Below are positions 24,605 through 31,648 of a stretch of 64,000 bases of DNA, in pieces. Position 1 is the first letter of the stretch. Every line of letters starts with the position of its first letter. The stretch spans positions 81,260 through 145,259 of the forward strand of contig JAWVCW010000010.1 of NCBI GenBank assembly GCA_033857955.1. The letters run 5' to 3'. The notes under the pieces are model-generated. The model was not told where the DNA came from and made no database searches. It saw only the letters and a list, made by a program, of their open reading frames with translations. Origin of the DNA: Gaiellasilicea sp033857955. Lineage in GTDB: Bacteria; Actinomycetota; Thermoleophilia; Gaiellales; Gaiellaceae. The translations under genes were made by a program, and so were the position numbers.

Positions 24605-24700
24605 TTGAAAAAGATCACCCCAATGTCCGTGCTCCTCTTCCTCGTCACGAGCGCCGCCTTCCTCGCGAAGGTCAAGTACGGCTTCTTCGGCGGCAAGTAA
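24605..24700 (+). CDS. 31-aa hydrophobic peptide, TTG start, directly after TPR gene
   Basis: The TTG at 24605 follows GGAGGGAGGT by 7-8 bases, an excellent ribosome site beginning 1 base after the TPR stop. The product reads MKKITPMSVLLFLVTSAAFL then AKVKYGFFGGK: a KK start, a hydrophobic core of 13 residues and a C-terminal AKVKYGFFGGK. This is the layout of a minimal signal-peptide-like precursor. An internal ATG at 24623 is an alternative start with a poorer ribosome site. Alternatives to a signalling peptide are a small membrane toxin-like or stabilising peptide. Confidence 0.65.
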   Translation: MKKITPMSVLLFLVTSAAFLAKVKYGFFGGK

Positions 24701-24717
24701 TTCCCCTTTCTGCGCAA

Positions 24718-24747
24718 GGTCGGAATCCGCGGGAGCGGATTCCGACC
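24718..24747 (+). terminator. Perfect 13-bp hairpin after the peptide gene
   Basis: GGTCGGAATCCGC (24718-24730), loop GGGA, GCGGATTCCGACC (24735-24747). No T run follows, so it may protect the mRNA 3' end rather than terminate. A second dyad (GACCCC at 24754 with GGGGTC at about 24784) follows in the leader of the protease gene. Confidence 0.6.
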
Positions 24748-24831
24748 GCGCGAAGACCCCTCAAGGGCTGCTTCGCGGCCGGCTGGGGTCAGCACTGCGG
24801 TCCGTACCAATTCCCCAGGAGGTTCCTTCAC

Positions 24832-25524
24832 GTGCTTCGCAACGCTGTTCGCACTGCGCTCGTCTCTCTCGCCGTGGCTCTCACCGTGGTGACGTCGGCC
24901 GCAGCGATCACCGGCTCGACCCCGGACGGTGAGGCGCACCCGTACGTCGGCGCGCTCGTCGTGGACGGGTCGGTCGCCTGCTCCGGCGTGCTGATCGCTC
25001 CCACCGTCTTCGCGACCGCCGGTCATTGCGGTGCGGACGGCATTCGTGTCGAGGTCAGTCTCAACTCGAAGCTCGACAGCAGCTGGACCCTCGTGAAGGG
25101 CACTCTCGAGGTGGACGCCACTCGGCGCTCCGACCTCGCAGTGGTCGTCCTCGACGCGGCGGCAGCTGTCACCCCGGCGTCGCTGCCGAGAGCCGAGTCG
25201 GTGGCCCTGCTCAACCGCAAGAACGTCGTCACGAGCGTCGGTTACGGCTACTCCGGCCAGGCCGCGGACGGAAGCTGGATCTACGACGGCCTTCGCCGCG
25301 TCGCCGACTCGCCTGTCGTCGACGTCACCAAGAAGATGCTGAAGTTCTCGACCAAGCGCGCTGGACCGTGCATGGGCGACTCCGGTGGCCCGCAGCTCGC
25401 CGGCAACACCGTGCTCTCGCTGACGTCGGCCGGTCCGAAGGACTGCACGGGCCGGACCGAGGGCTACCGCGTCGACACCGCGTCGGCACGGACCTTCCTC
25501 GCCCAGTACGTCAGCCTCCCGTAA
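24832..25524 (+). CDS. Secreted trypsin-like serine protease (S1 family)
   Basis: 230 aa from GTG 24832 with CAGGAGG as ribosome site. Signal peptide about 1-25 (MLRNAVRTALVSLAVALTVV, then TSAAA), then the S1 domain starting ITGSTPDG. Catalytic triad: H65 in TAGHC, D101 in RRSDLAVVVL, S184 in CMGDSGGP; the Cys pair around H65 and another near S184 support a folded extracellular enzyme. It is downstream of the TPR and small peptide genes and separated from them by hairpins. A role in processing an extracellular substrate, possibly the peptide, is inference. Confidence 0.9.
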   Translation: MLRNAVRTALVSLAVALTVVTSAAAITGSTPDGEAHPYVGALVVDGSVACSGVLIAPTVFATAGHCGADGIRVEVSLNSKLDSSWTLVKGTLEVDATRRSDLAVVVLDAAAAVTPASLPRAESVALLNRKNVVTSVGYGYSGQAADGSWIYDGLRRVADSPVVDVTKKMLKFSTKRAGPCMGDSGGPQLAGNTVLSLTSAGPKDCTGRTEGYRVDTASARTFLAQYVSLP

Positions 25525-25568
25525 CGCCCCTCCCGTAACGCCAGACCGGGCAGCACCGTTCATGCAGC

Positions 25569-25682
25569 ATGGAAATGTTGCTGACGGTGCTGCTCGTCCT
25601 GATGATCCCCGGGCTCCTGACCTACCTCCTGCCCGAGCGCCAGGGCATGACTGAGCGCGAAGGCGACACGGTTCAGGACTAG
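25569..25682 (+). CDS. Possible 37-aa membrane peptide
   Basis: MEMLLTVLLVLMIPGLLTYL opens a single hydrophobic helix, then LPERQGMTEREGDTVQD. No clear ribosome site. It ends by overlapping the convergent zinc-ribbon gene by 4 bases. Kept as a weak candidate. Confidence 0.35.
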   Translation: MEMLLTVLLVLMIPGLLTYLLPERQGMTEREGDTVQD

Positions 25683-25834
25683 CGCGGCTCGTCGCAACGC
25701 TGGGGCTCGCCCTCACAGCAGCCGAGCTTCAGCCGGCAGCGCGGGCATTGCCAGGTGCCGTGGCGCCATTCCATTGACGCGCTGCAGCGCAGGCAGCGCT
25801 CGACCGCAACGGTGACGCTGGCCGCTTTCTCCAT
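25679..25834 (-). CDS. Small zinc-ribbon protein (51 aa)
   Basis: 51 aa from ATG 25834. Two CxxC pairs, CLRC and CPRC, separated by SASMEWRHGTWQ, then a Cys-rich tail (LGCCEGEPQRCDE). This looks like a rubredoxin-type or ribosomal-protein-type zinc knuckle. It follows a strong terminator on the same strand, so it has its own promoter. Function unknown. Confidence 0.65.
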   Translation of the reverse strand: MEKAASVTVAVERCLRCSASMEWRHGTWQCPRCRLKLGCCEGEPQRCDEPR

Positions 25835-25845
25835 CCTCGGAGCGT

Positions 25846-25904
25846 AGAAAAGGCCCCGGACGGGGCCTTCGAAAAATGCGACGGGCGCCCGCATTGGGGC
25901 GCCC
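25846..25904 (-). terminator. Two consecutive intrinsic terminators (minus strand)
   Basis: First GGGCGCCC/GGGCGCCC (25883-25890 and 25897-25904) followed on minus by CATTTTTC; then GGCCCC/GGGGCC (25852-25867) followed by TTTTC. They close the 21-aa gene at 25919-25984. Confidence 0.8.
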
Positions 25905-25918
25905 GGCAATCGTCGTCT

Positions 25919-25984
25919 TTAGAGAAGCCAGGCGAGCAGAAGGACGACGACGATGAGCGTGATGAGACCGCCACCGATGTACAT
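25919..25984 (-). CDS. 21-aa single-helix membrane peptide
   Basis: MYIGGGLITLIVVVLLLAWL plus a final Leu, with AGGAGG about 6 bases before the ATG at 25984 and two terminators right after the stop. Nearly the whole product is one transmembrane helix. The combination of strong ribosome site and own terminators makes chance unlikely, despite its size. Confidence 0.6.
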   Translation of the reverse strand: MYIGGGLITLIVVVLLLAWLL

Positions 25985-26064
25985 TCGGGCCTCCTGTGTT
26001 CGATTGACAGAGGTACAACGCGGCCGGCGGGGAAGCGGTTACGGCCCCGCTAGGATGGCCCGGC

Positions 26065-26135
26065 GGCGCCGTGGCCGAGTGGTTAGGCAGAGGCCTGCAA
26101 AGCCTCGTACAGCAGTTCGAATCTGCTCGGCGCCT
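26065..26135 (+). tRNA. tRNA-Cys (GCA)
   Basis: Acceptor GGCGCCG/CGGCGCC, D arm TGGCCGAGTGGTTAGGCA, anticodon loop CTGCAAA giving GCA, T arm GCAGTTCGAATCTGC, discriminator T. TAGGAT at 26051-26056 is a plausible -10. CCA is not encoded. Confidence 0.94.
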
Positions 26136-26147
26136 CTCGATTGGTGC

Positions 26148-26183
26148 GGCGCTGGGAAGAGCTCGTTGGCCCTTCCCAGCGCC
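26148..26183. terminator. Bidirectional hairpin between tRNA-Cys and subtilase gene
   Basis: GGCGCTGGGAAG (26148-26159) with CTTCCCAGCGCC (26172-26183), 12 bp perfect stem, between two convergent genes. Confidence 0.65.
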
Positions 26184-26198
26184 GTCACGTGCTGGTCG

Positions 26199-27917
26199 TC
26201 AGTCGTCGTCGGACACGTTGCCGCCGACCGCTGCGAGCGCGTCGACGATCCCGTGTCCGTAGAACCCGTTGTAAACGGGCGTTCCCTCGCAGAACGCGGT
26301 GTACGAGGCCGGACGGCCCTTGTCCGCGTAGCTGAAGGGGTTCGGCGTCGGACACGGCGTGTCGGTCGCCGTGCCCTGGAGGTAGGCCTGTGTGAGCAGC
26401 GGGTTCAGGGTGATCCCGTCGCGACTCCGCCGGCCGAACTTCGAGATGATCAGGGCGGCAACGCCTACAACATGCGGCGTCGCCATCGACGTGCCCTGGA
26501 TCCACTGGTAGTACGCGCAGGTGCTACCACGGCAGTCTCGGACCACAAACGGGGTGTTCGGCGTCCCGTCAGGTTCCAGTTCGCCGAACTCCTCCGCCAC
26601 GTTCTTCGGATATGCCGCGAGGATCAGGTTCGGAATGCCTGCCGCGTTTCTCTGGTCGGGCGTCATCGACAGGTTCCACGGGGCATCGCGGAAGTAGCCG
26701 CCGGGAGCCGAGACGGTGACCTTGTGGTAGCCGTAGTTCGAGTAGTCGGCCTTCGCCTTCGTCGGGCCCACCGACGAGACTGCGATCACGTTGTTGCCCT
26801 GCCCTGGCATCACGAGGCAGTTGTTGTCGACGGTGCGGGTGCGCTCTGCTCCCGGCGGGAAGTCGGGGCTGGACTCGTCCGAAGTCACCTGCGCAAGATT
26901 CATGTGCTCGTTCCCCGCCGCGGCGATCAAGGTGACGCCGTGCACGTGCGCGTAGTCGAGCGCCCGTTGCGTCCCCTCGATGATCGTCCGCTGCTCCATC
27001 TGCTCGGCCGGCGAGTCGCCGGGATTGCTCCGGCAGTTGAAGAGCCAGGGATCGATGAAGTAGCTCATGTTCACGACGTCGATGCCGTGGTCGCCGGCGT
27101 ACGTGAGCGCGTCGACGCTCGGCTGGAGGAAGAAGTAGCCGGAGTCCTGACCCGCACGGAGGTTGACGAGCGTGACCTTGGGCGCAACGCCCGCCATGCC
27201 CAGATCGTTGATCGGCGAGCCGATCGTGCTGGCGACGTGGGTCCCGTGCGAGTTCTCGTCCACGTTGGCGGGGTCCGAGCACGAGTGGTCGGGCTCAGCG
27301 TCACACGGACCGTCGATGAGCGGGATGTCGGTCGTGAAGTTGCGGCTCAACGACTGTGAGAAGTTCGCTGCGATGTCCGGATGGTTGCCGTCCACGCCGG
27401 TGTCGATGATCCCGACCAGGACGTCCCTGCTGCCCCTCTCCTTCGCGTAGGAGCCGTCGGCTGTCGCGTGGATCATCTTCATGTCCCATTGGAGCGGCGC
27501 CAGCGGTTCCACGCCACCGCCTCCGCGGCGGCCATTGTCGCCTCCGCTGCGCGCGTGGCCCTTCGTGGCATTGCGCAGCTCTCGCATCATCTCCTCGGAG
27601 AACCTCCGCCCAGGCGGGGGAGCCGTCCCAATCGCAGTGTTCCTCGCGACGCCCTTGATCGCGGCCGAGGAGGCTGCCGTGCTGCGAAAGTAGGGGTTGG
27701 CAGATACGACCGTCGCGACCCCGACGCGCGCGTTCGCGCGGAGGATCCGGCCGCCGGCCTTGGTGATCGCAGCCCTCGCCGCGGCGGGCGAGGCGTTCGC
27801 CTCATAGAGGACGACGTAGCGCTTCTGTGCGCCTATCGTTGTTGCCGGCGTCGCCGCTGCGAGCGTTGCCCCCGAGCAAGCGACCGCCACTACACCGAGG
27901 AAGATCAATCGCTTCAT
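26199..27917 (-). CDS. Secreted subtilisin-like serine protease (S8 family)
   Basis: 572 aa from ATG 27917 (ribosome site AGGGAAAGGGAAA). Signal peptide about 1-22, an I9-like propeptide region (about 30-95: KRYVVLYEANASPAAARAAI), then the peptidase: D172 in GIIDTGVDGNHPD, H224 in NSHGTHVAS, oxyanion N336 in AAAGNEH, S477 in GTSMATPHV. Several cysteines in the catalytic part suggest disulfides. Alone in its transcription unit; a degradative extracellular role is usual for the family. Confidence 0.94.
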   Translation of the reverse strand: MKRLIFLGVVAVACSGATLAAATPATTIGAQKRYVVLYEANASPAAARAAITKAGGRILRANARVGVATVVSANPYFRSTAASSAAIKGVARNTAIGTAPPPGRRFSEEMMRELRNATKGHARSGGDNGRRGGGGVEPLAPLQWDMKMIHATADGSYAKERGSRDVLVGIIDTGVDGNHPDIAANFSQSLSRNFTTDIPLIDGPCDAEPDHSCSDPANVDENSHGTHVASTIGSPINDLGMAGVAPKVTLVNLRAGQDSGYFFLQPSVDALTYAGDHGIDVVNMSYFIDPWLFNCRSNPGDSPAEQMEQRTIIEGTQRALDYAHVHGVTLIAAAGNEHMNLAQVTSDESSPDFPPGAERTRTVDNNCLVMPGQGNNVIAVSSVGPTKAKADYSNYGYHKVTVSAPGGYFRDAPWNLSMTPDQRNAAGIPNLILAAYPKNVAEEFGELEPDGTPNTPFVVRDCRGSTCAYYQWIQGTSMATPHVVGVAALIISKFGRRSRDGITLNPLLTQAYLQGTATDTPCPTPNPFSYADKGRPASYTAFCEGTPVYNGFYGHGIVDALAAVGGNVSDDD

Positions 27918-28113
27918 GATTTCCCTTTCCCCTCCGATTCCCGGTTGGAGCCGGGCTGGGGCGATAATCCAGCCTCACCTTTGCAGGGTCAAGGGCGCAA
28001 GGGATCGCACTTAGGGTGATCGAGGGGCCCCCTTTCGGGGGACAGCAGTGACGAGCCGCGCGGCGATACCAAGGTCGTCTGCTTCCTTTCACTCCCAAGG
28101 GGGACTCCGCCTG

Positions 28114-28320
28114 ATGGCGCCGCTCTTCACTTTTGCTTGGTATGCCCTGTTTCTTGGTTCGGTCGTGTGGATCGGCGTCGATGCCAGCAAGCGCGATTTC
28201 AGCGACAGCCGCTTCGCAAGCAAGACCTGGCAATGGATCGTGGGCGCGCTCTTCCTCTGGATCATCGTCTTCCCCGTGTACCTGTTCAAGCGCGGCAACG
28301 TGCCGCTGAAGTCGGAGTAG
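28114..28320 (+). CDS. Small two-helix membrane protein (68 aa)
   Basis: ATG 28114 gives MAPLFTFAWYALFLGSVVWI, then VDASKRDF and a second helix WIVGALFLWIIVFPVYLFKR. A GTG at 28048 would add 22 residues that look non-coding. AAGGGGGA lies about 12 bases upstream, slightly far. It precedes a lipoprotein gene by 6 bases, so the two may be an operon. No function known. Confidence 0.6.
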   Translation: MAPLFTFAWYALFLGSVVWIGVDASKRDFSDSRFASKTWQWIVGALFLWIIVFPVYLFKRGNVPLKSE

Positions 28321-28326
28321 CGGCGG

Positions 28327-29001
28327 ATGCGTTCAGCGGACGCGGGTCGCAAGGCCGGGGCCGCCGCTCTCGCGGTGCTCGCATTCGTGCTTGCAGGCTG
28401 CGGCGGCGCGGTTGCGTCGCAGGAGAGGCCGGTCGCGACCTCGCTCAACCAGCAGAACTACGCCGGGCTGACGGTCTACTCGCTCGCCGAGTCCGGCTTC
28501 AGCATCGGCGTTCCGTCCGGGTGGACGGCAATGACGGCAGAGGACGCCTACAGCGAGAGCGTCAACGCAATCGTCGAGGACAGCCCGAAGCTCGCCAAGT
28601 TCCGCGACGTGTTCTCGAAGGGCGACTCGCCCTTCAAGCTCGTCGCGCTCGAGTACGACCCGGAGGCGTGCATCTGCTCGACGATCTACGTGCTCGCACT
28701 CCCCGTCGACCACACGTGGAAGGCCCGCGACTTCGAGGCCGGCGGCCTCCGCGCCGCTCGGAAGTTCGCCCTCCCCGGCACGAAGCCGAAGGTCACGCGG
28801 GCCAAGACGCCTGCCGGCTCCGGCATCCGCATCACGACGCGCACGAAGCTCACCGGGACCGACATCAAGGTGATCTCGACGCAGTTCTTCCTCCACACGC
28901 GCAGGTCGGCCTACGTGCTCACATACACCGCGAGCCCGGATGTGACGAGCACGTACGGCCGCCTGTTCGTCCGCTCGGCGCGGTCGCTACGGGAGATTTG
29001 A
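28327..29001 (+). CDS. Lipoprotein of unknown function (224 aa)
   Basis: N-terminal lipobox AVLAFVLAGCGG with lipidated Cys at about residue 24. The mature part begins with a disordered stretch and then an alpha/beta domain of about 170 residues (YSLAESGFSIGVPSGWTAMT, FKLVALEYDPEACICSTIYV, YVLTYTASPD), similar in style to PsbP/LpqN-like lipoproteins. Six bases after the small membrane gene. It converges with the dioxygenase-like gene. Confidence 0.8.
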   Translation: MRSADAGRKAGAAALAVLAFVLAGCGGAVASQERPVATSLNQQNYAGLTVYSLAESGFSIGVPSGWTAMTAEDAYSESVNAIVEDSPKLAKFRDVFSKGDSPFKLVALEYDPEACICSTIYVLALPVDHTWKARDFEAGGLRAARKFALPGTKPKVTRAKTPAGSGIRITTRTKLTGTDIKVISTQFFLHTRRSAYVLTYTASPDVTSTYGRLFVRSARSLREI

Positions 29002-29004
29002 CGC

Positions 29005-29607
29005 TCAGAGGTCGAGCACGAAGTCGAAGCGGCCGAGCCTGCGTCCCTTCGCGAGCCTCCAGCTCTTGACCAGGCACTCGGACGTGAAGATCCCGTCGCT
29101 TCGGTTGGCGGCGACACCAGGGAAGAAGAGCTGTGTCGTCAGTACCGGCTCTCCGGGCGCCTGCACCTTGACGTGGATGTGCTTCGTGCGGCCCGTGTAG
29201 AGACCCGGCACGACTGAGAGCAGCGTGTAGCGCCCCTTCGCGTCGGTCAGCTGGTGGCCGCGGAAGCGGGAGCCGCTGTTGTCGTACACGCCGCGCGCGT
29301 CGGCCTGCCAGAAGTCGATCAGCGCGTGCTTCACGGGCCTGCCGGCCGTCGTCAGGACGAGGCCGGTCAGCGTCAGCGGCGTCCCGCCTGCGCCTGCGGG
29401 CACGACCGACCGTCGCTTCGGCGAGCTGGGCGTCAAGTACGGGCCCTCGGTGAGCGTAGGCGTGGGGTCGTCCGCGTCGAGAATCTGCGGCGTCGCCGCG
29501 AACGCCGGGGTGCCGAAGATGTCGGCGTGGCCGGCCAGGACCATGCCGGCGGGAAGCACGATGCCGAGCTCGAGGAGGCGCCTGCGGGTATAGATGGGGT
29601 CGGTCAT
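29005..29607 (-). CDS. Exported intradiol ring-cleavage dioxygenase-like protein
   Basis: 200 aa from ATG 29607 (ribosome site GGAGACGAG). N-terminus MTDPIYTRRRLLELGIVLP has a twin-arginine pattern, so export by Tat is likely. The core shows TEGPYLTPSSPKR (tyrosine ligand region), LIDFWQADARGVYDN, FRGHQLTDAKGRYTLLSVVPG and RTKHIHVKV, the His-x-His iron ligands of intradiol dioxygenases. Compared with catechol 1,2-dioxygenases it is short and lacks the N-terminal dimerisation domain, like several secreted homologues whose substrates are unknown. Confidence 0.85.
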   Translation of the reverse strand: MTDPIYTRRRLLELGIVLPAGMVLAGHADIFGTPAFAATPQILDADDPTPTLTEGPYLTPSSPKRRSVVPAGAGGTPLTLTGLVLTTAGRPVKHALIDFWQADARGVYDNSGSRFRGHQLTDAKGRYTLLSVVPGLYTGRTKHIHVKVQAPGEPVLTTQLFFPGVAANRSDGIFTSECLVKSWRLAKGRRLGRFDFVLDL

Positions 29608-29678
29608 CTCTCGTCTCCGTTCGTCGCGGTGGGGCCTGCCGCCTTCATTCGCGACGGGCCCGCCCTTCGGGTTCTGGG

Positions 29679-30098
29679 TCACCGGCTCTCGACGCCGACC
29701 ACGTTGTATTGCTTGTCGACGTAGACCGTCACGCGCGTGCCGTCGCTCTTCGTCATGTGCGCCTCGTAGGCCGCGTTGCCGTCAGCGTCGGTCTCGACAC
29801 GGACGATGGTGCCGCCCGAGACGCTGGCGAGCGCGGCAGCGCGCACCTTCGACTCGGAGTCTCCGGTGAGGAGCGTCTCGTCCGAACGCTGGCCGCCCCA
29901 GGGTTCGGAGCGTGCAGTCTTCGAGGTCGAAGCCTGGGACACGACAGGCAGCGAGGCCGCGGCCGAGCTCGAAGTGGAGGTGGAGTTGGAGCCGTTGCCG
30001 CTCGCCGCGGCGGCGATCCCGTAGCTGCCGCCGGCGATGCCGATCGCGACGGCGAGGGTTGCGAGGGCTTTCGGAAAGCCCTGACGCGTGGTGCTCAT
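29679..30098 (-). CDS. Secreted PepSY-like domain protein (139 aa)
   Basis: ATG 30098 with AAGGGAGA as ribosome site. Signal peptide (about 1-32), a Ser/Thr/Ala-rich linker (33-72) and a PepSY-like C-terminal domain (about 78-139: TGDSESKVRAAALASVSGG, TIVRVETDADGNAAYEAHM, GTRVTVYVDKQYNVVGVE). PepSY domains are often inhibitory or regulatory in secreted proteins. Located upstream of the dioxygenase-like gene on the same strand, 71 bases apart. Confidence 0.8.
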   Translation of the reverse strand: MSTTRQGFPKALATLAVAIGIAGGSYGIAAAASGNGSNSTSTSSSAAASLPVVSQASTSKTARSEPWGGQRSDETLLTGDSESKVRAAALASVSGGTIVRVETDADGNAAYEAHMTKSDGTRVTVYVDKQYNVVGVESR

Positions 30099-30239
30099 GG
30101 TGGATCTCCCTTCTGTCGGTGCCCCCCGACGGGGGCGACTGACAGGAGGGTCGCGTGCGGCCCTAAGAGGCTCCTGAGAGCGACCTGAGCGGCGCCTAAG
30201 AAAACTGTGAACACTTCCAGGCGCGGATCTGCCCCGGGG

Positions 30240-30754
30240 TCAGCCCGCCGCGACGATGAGCAAGACGATCAGGACGACCGCCGGGAGCAGCATGCAGACG
30301 AGCGCCGAAACGGTCGCCAGACCCAGGAATGCGGGCGTGAAGACACGGAGCGGCAAGGCGACGCCGGCGACGTCCCGCACCGAGCCGAGGGCGCCGCGCA
30401 GCCGCCACAGGAGCAGCGGCAGGCCCCGGCTCGCGTGGTGCGCGCCTGGCCCGCGAGCCGGGAGAGCTCGGCGAGCCGCTCCGCGCCCTCGCCGGGGAGC
30501 CGACTCAGGCGGTCGGGCAGCGAGAGCAATTCCTGGACGCCCTGCGCAAAGAAGAGCAGGACCGCGGGTGGCGCCAGGAACAGGTCCGTCAGCACTGCCT
30601 CGGCCGCCGTGAAGCCGTTGCGCTGGAGCACGACGACGAGCAGCACCACGGCACCGACGGCGACCAGCGCGAGCCGTCGCACGAACCGGACGAAGCCGCG
30701 GATCAGCCCGCCGAGAGCGGCGAGCTGATCTGTCGAGACCATCATCCGCGCCAT
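30240..30754 (-). pseudogene. Membrane protein gene with a frameshift at a GCGCGC tract
   Basis: From ATG 30754 the frame gives MARMMVSTDQLAALGGLIRG, two hydrophobic helices and LPGEGAERLAELSRLAGQA, then at about 30440-30445 the sense shifts: the original frame becomes Arg/Cys/Ser-rich while the adjacent frame continues HHASRGLPLLLWRLRG and a good terminal helix ending VVLIVLLIVAAG at 30240. Removing one GC from the GCGCGC run (30440-30445) joins both parts into one 170-residue polytopic protein. This may be a sequencing or assembly error, slippage, or a real lesion. No family recognised. Confidence 0.65.
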
Positions 30755-30784
30755 CCGTCGGACGGTAGCGCGTGATCCGAGCGT

Positions 30785-31072
30785 CTACTGCGTTGGGGCG
30801 TCCTGGGCGGTGCGGCTGACGACCAGCTGAGCCGGGCAGAGCCAGTAGCGGACCTCGCCGCGCAGGTCGCCTCGCTTGCAGGCGTCCTTCGAAAGGTCGG
30901 GATACCCGCTCACTTTCCCTGGCTTGCACTCCCACCATTGACCATCGTGAGGAGCCTGGGCGACGAGCGGAGCGCAGGACCCGAGCATGGCGGCCTTGTC
31001 GAGCAGGCCTTGGCTGTTGGCGACAGCGGCGGTCGAAACGATCAGAGCGGCGGCGACTCCGTAACGAAACAC
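30785..31072 (-). CDS. Small secreted cysteine-containing protein (95 aa)
   Basis: GTG 31072 with AAGGAG nearby. Signal peptide MFRYGVAAALIVSTAAVANS; the mature part (about 75 residues) has four cysteines (GSCAPLV, WWECKPG, KDACKRGD, YWLCPAQ), probably two disulfides. No homology recognised. It precedes the frameshifted membrane gene on the same strand. Confidence 0.65.
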   Translation of the reverse strand: MFRYGVAAALIVSTAAVANSQGLLDKAAMLGSCAPLVAQAPHDGQWWECKPGKVSGYPDLSKDACKRGDLRGEVRYWLCPAQLVVSRTAQDAPTQ

Positions 31073-31145
31073 GGGCGAAACTCCTTGTCTGCCGCAGACC
31101 TGGGAGGGTTTCGTCTCCTATCGGCCCGGACCCCGCATCCCTTGA

Positions 31146-31619
31146 TCACTCGTGCGGGGAGTTCTCGAGCCGGCGCTGCCAGGCCTCCCCGGCGGCTCGG
31201 CCCTCCGGTGTCGCGAGGAAGTGCTCGAGCGGGACGTGCAGGAACGCTCCGTCCGCCTCGGCGAGCAACTCCTCACCGTCGCGAAGCTCCGCCGAGACCT
31301 CGATGCGGCGGCCGCGCTCGGCCGTCACGCGCGACGAGATCCGAAGCGCACGGTTGATCGGTGCCGGGCGGCGGTACCTGATCGCGATCCGGGCGGTCAC
31401 CGTCGGGAAGCGGTGCCAGGTCGCAAGCAGGCCGCAGGCCTCGTCGAGCGCGGCCCCGACGATTCCGCCGTGCGCGATTCCAGGCCCGCCCTGGTGGTGG
31501 ACGCCGAACGTGACCTCGGCCTCGTAGGCCTCGGCGCCTTCCGTCTCGGGCAGGGCCATACGCAGACCGAGCTCGTGGTCGCCGCAGCCGAAGCACGACG
31601 GGTCATGGTGTGGAGGAAT
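31146..31619 (-). CDS. Hotdog-fold thioesterase (PaaI-like) lacking a standard start codon
   Basis: The domain runs from DPSCFGCGDHELGLRMALPE through HHQGGPGIAHGGIVGAALDEACG (active-site region of PaaI-type thioesterases) to HVPLEHFLATPEG and a short tail. The CFGCG segment is part of the family N-terminus, so translation must begin before about 31600, but the frame has no ATG, GTG, TTG or CTG between there and deep inside the upstream gene. ATT at 31619, ATC at 31634 or ATA overlapping the upstream TAG (ATAG) are the only near options; I list ATT arbitrarily. It follows the ferritin-like gene, suggesting coupling. Confidence 0.7.
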   Translation of the reverse strand: MPPHHDPSCFGCGDHELGLRMALPETEGAEAYEAEVTFGVHHQGGPGIAHGGIVGAALDEACGLLATWHRFPTVTARIAIRYRRPAPINRALRISSRVTAERGRRIEVSAELRDGEELLAEADGAFLHVPLEHFLATPEGRAAGEAWQRRLENSPHE

Positions 31620-31648
31620 AGGGCGGGGCGGGATGCGGGGAGGCTCGG

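Noticed and set aside
29253..29724. Plus-strand ORF opposite the dioxygenase
   Set aside because: Shadow frame; the minus strand contains the iron-ligand motifs and a Tat signal.
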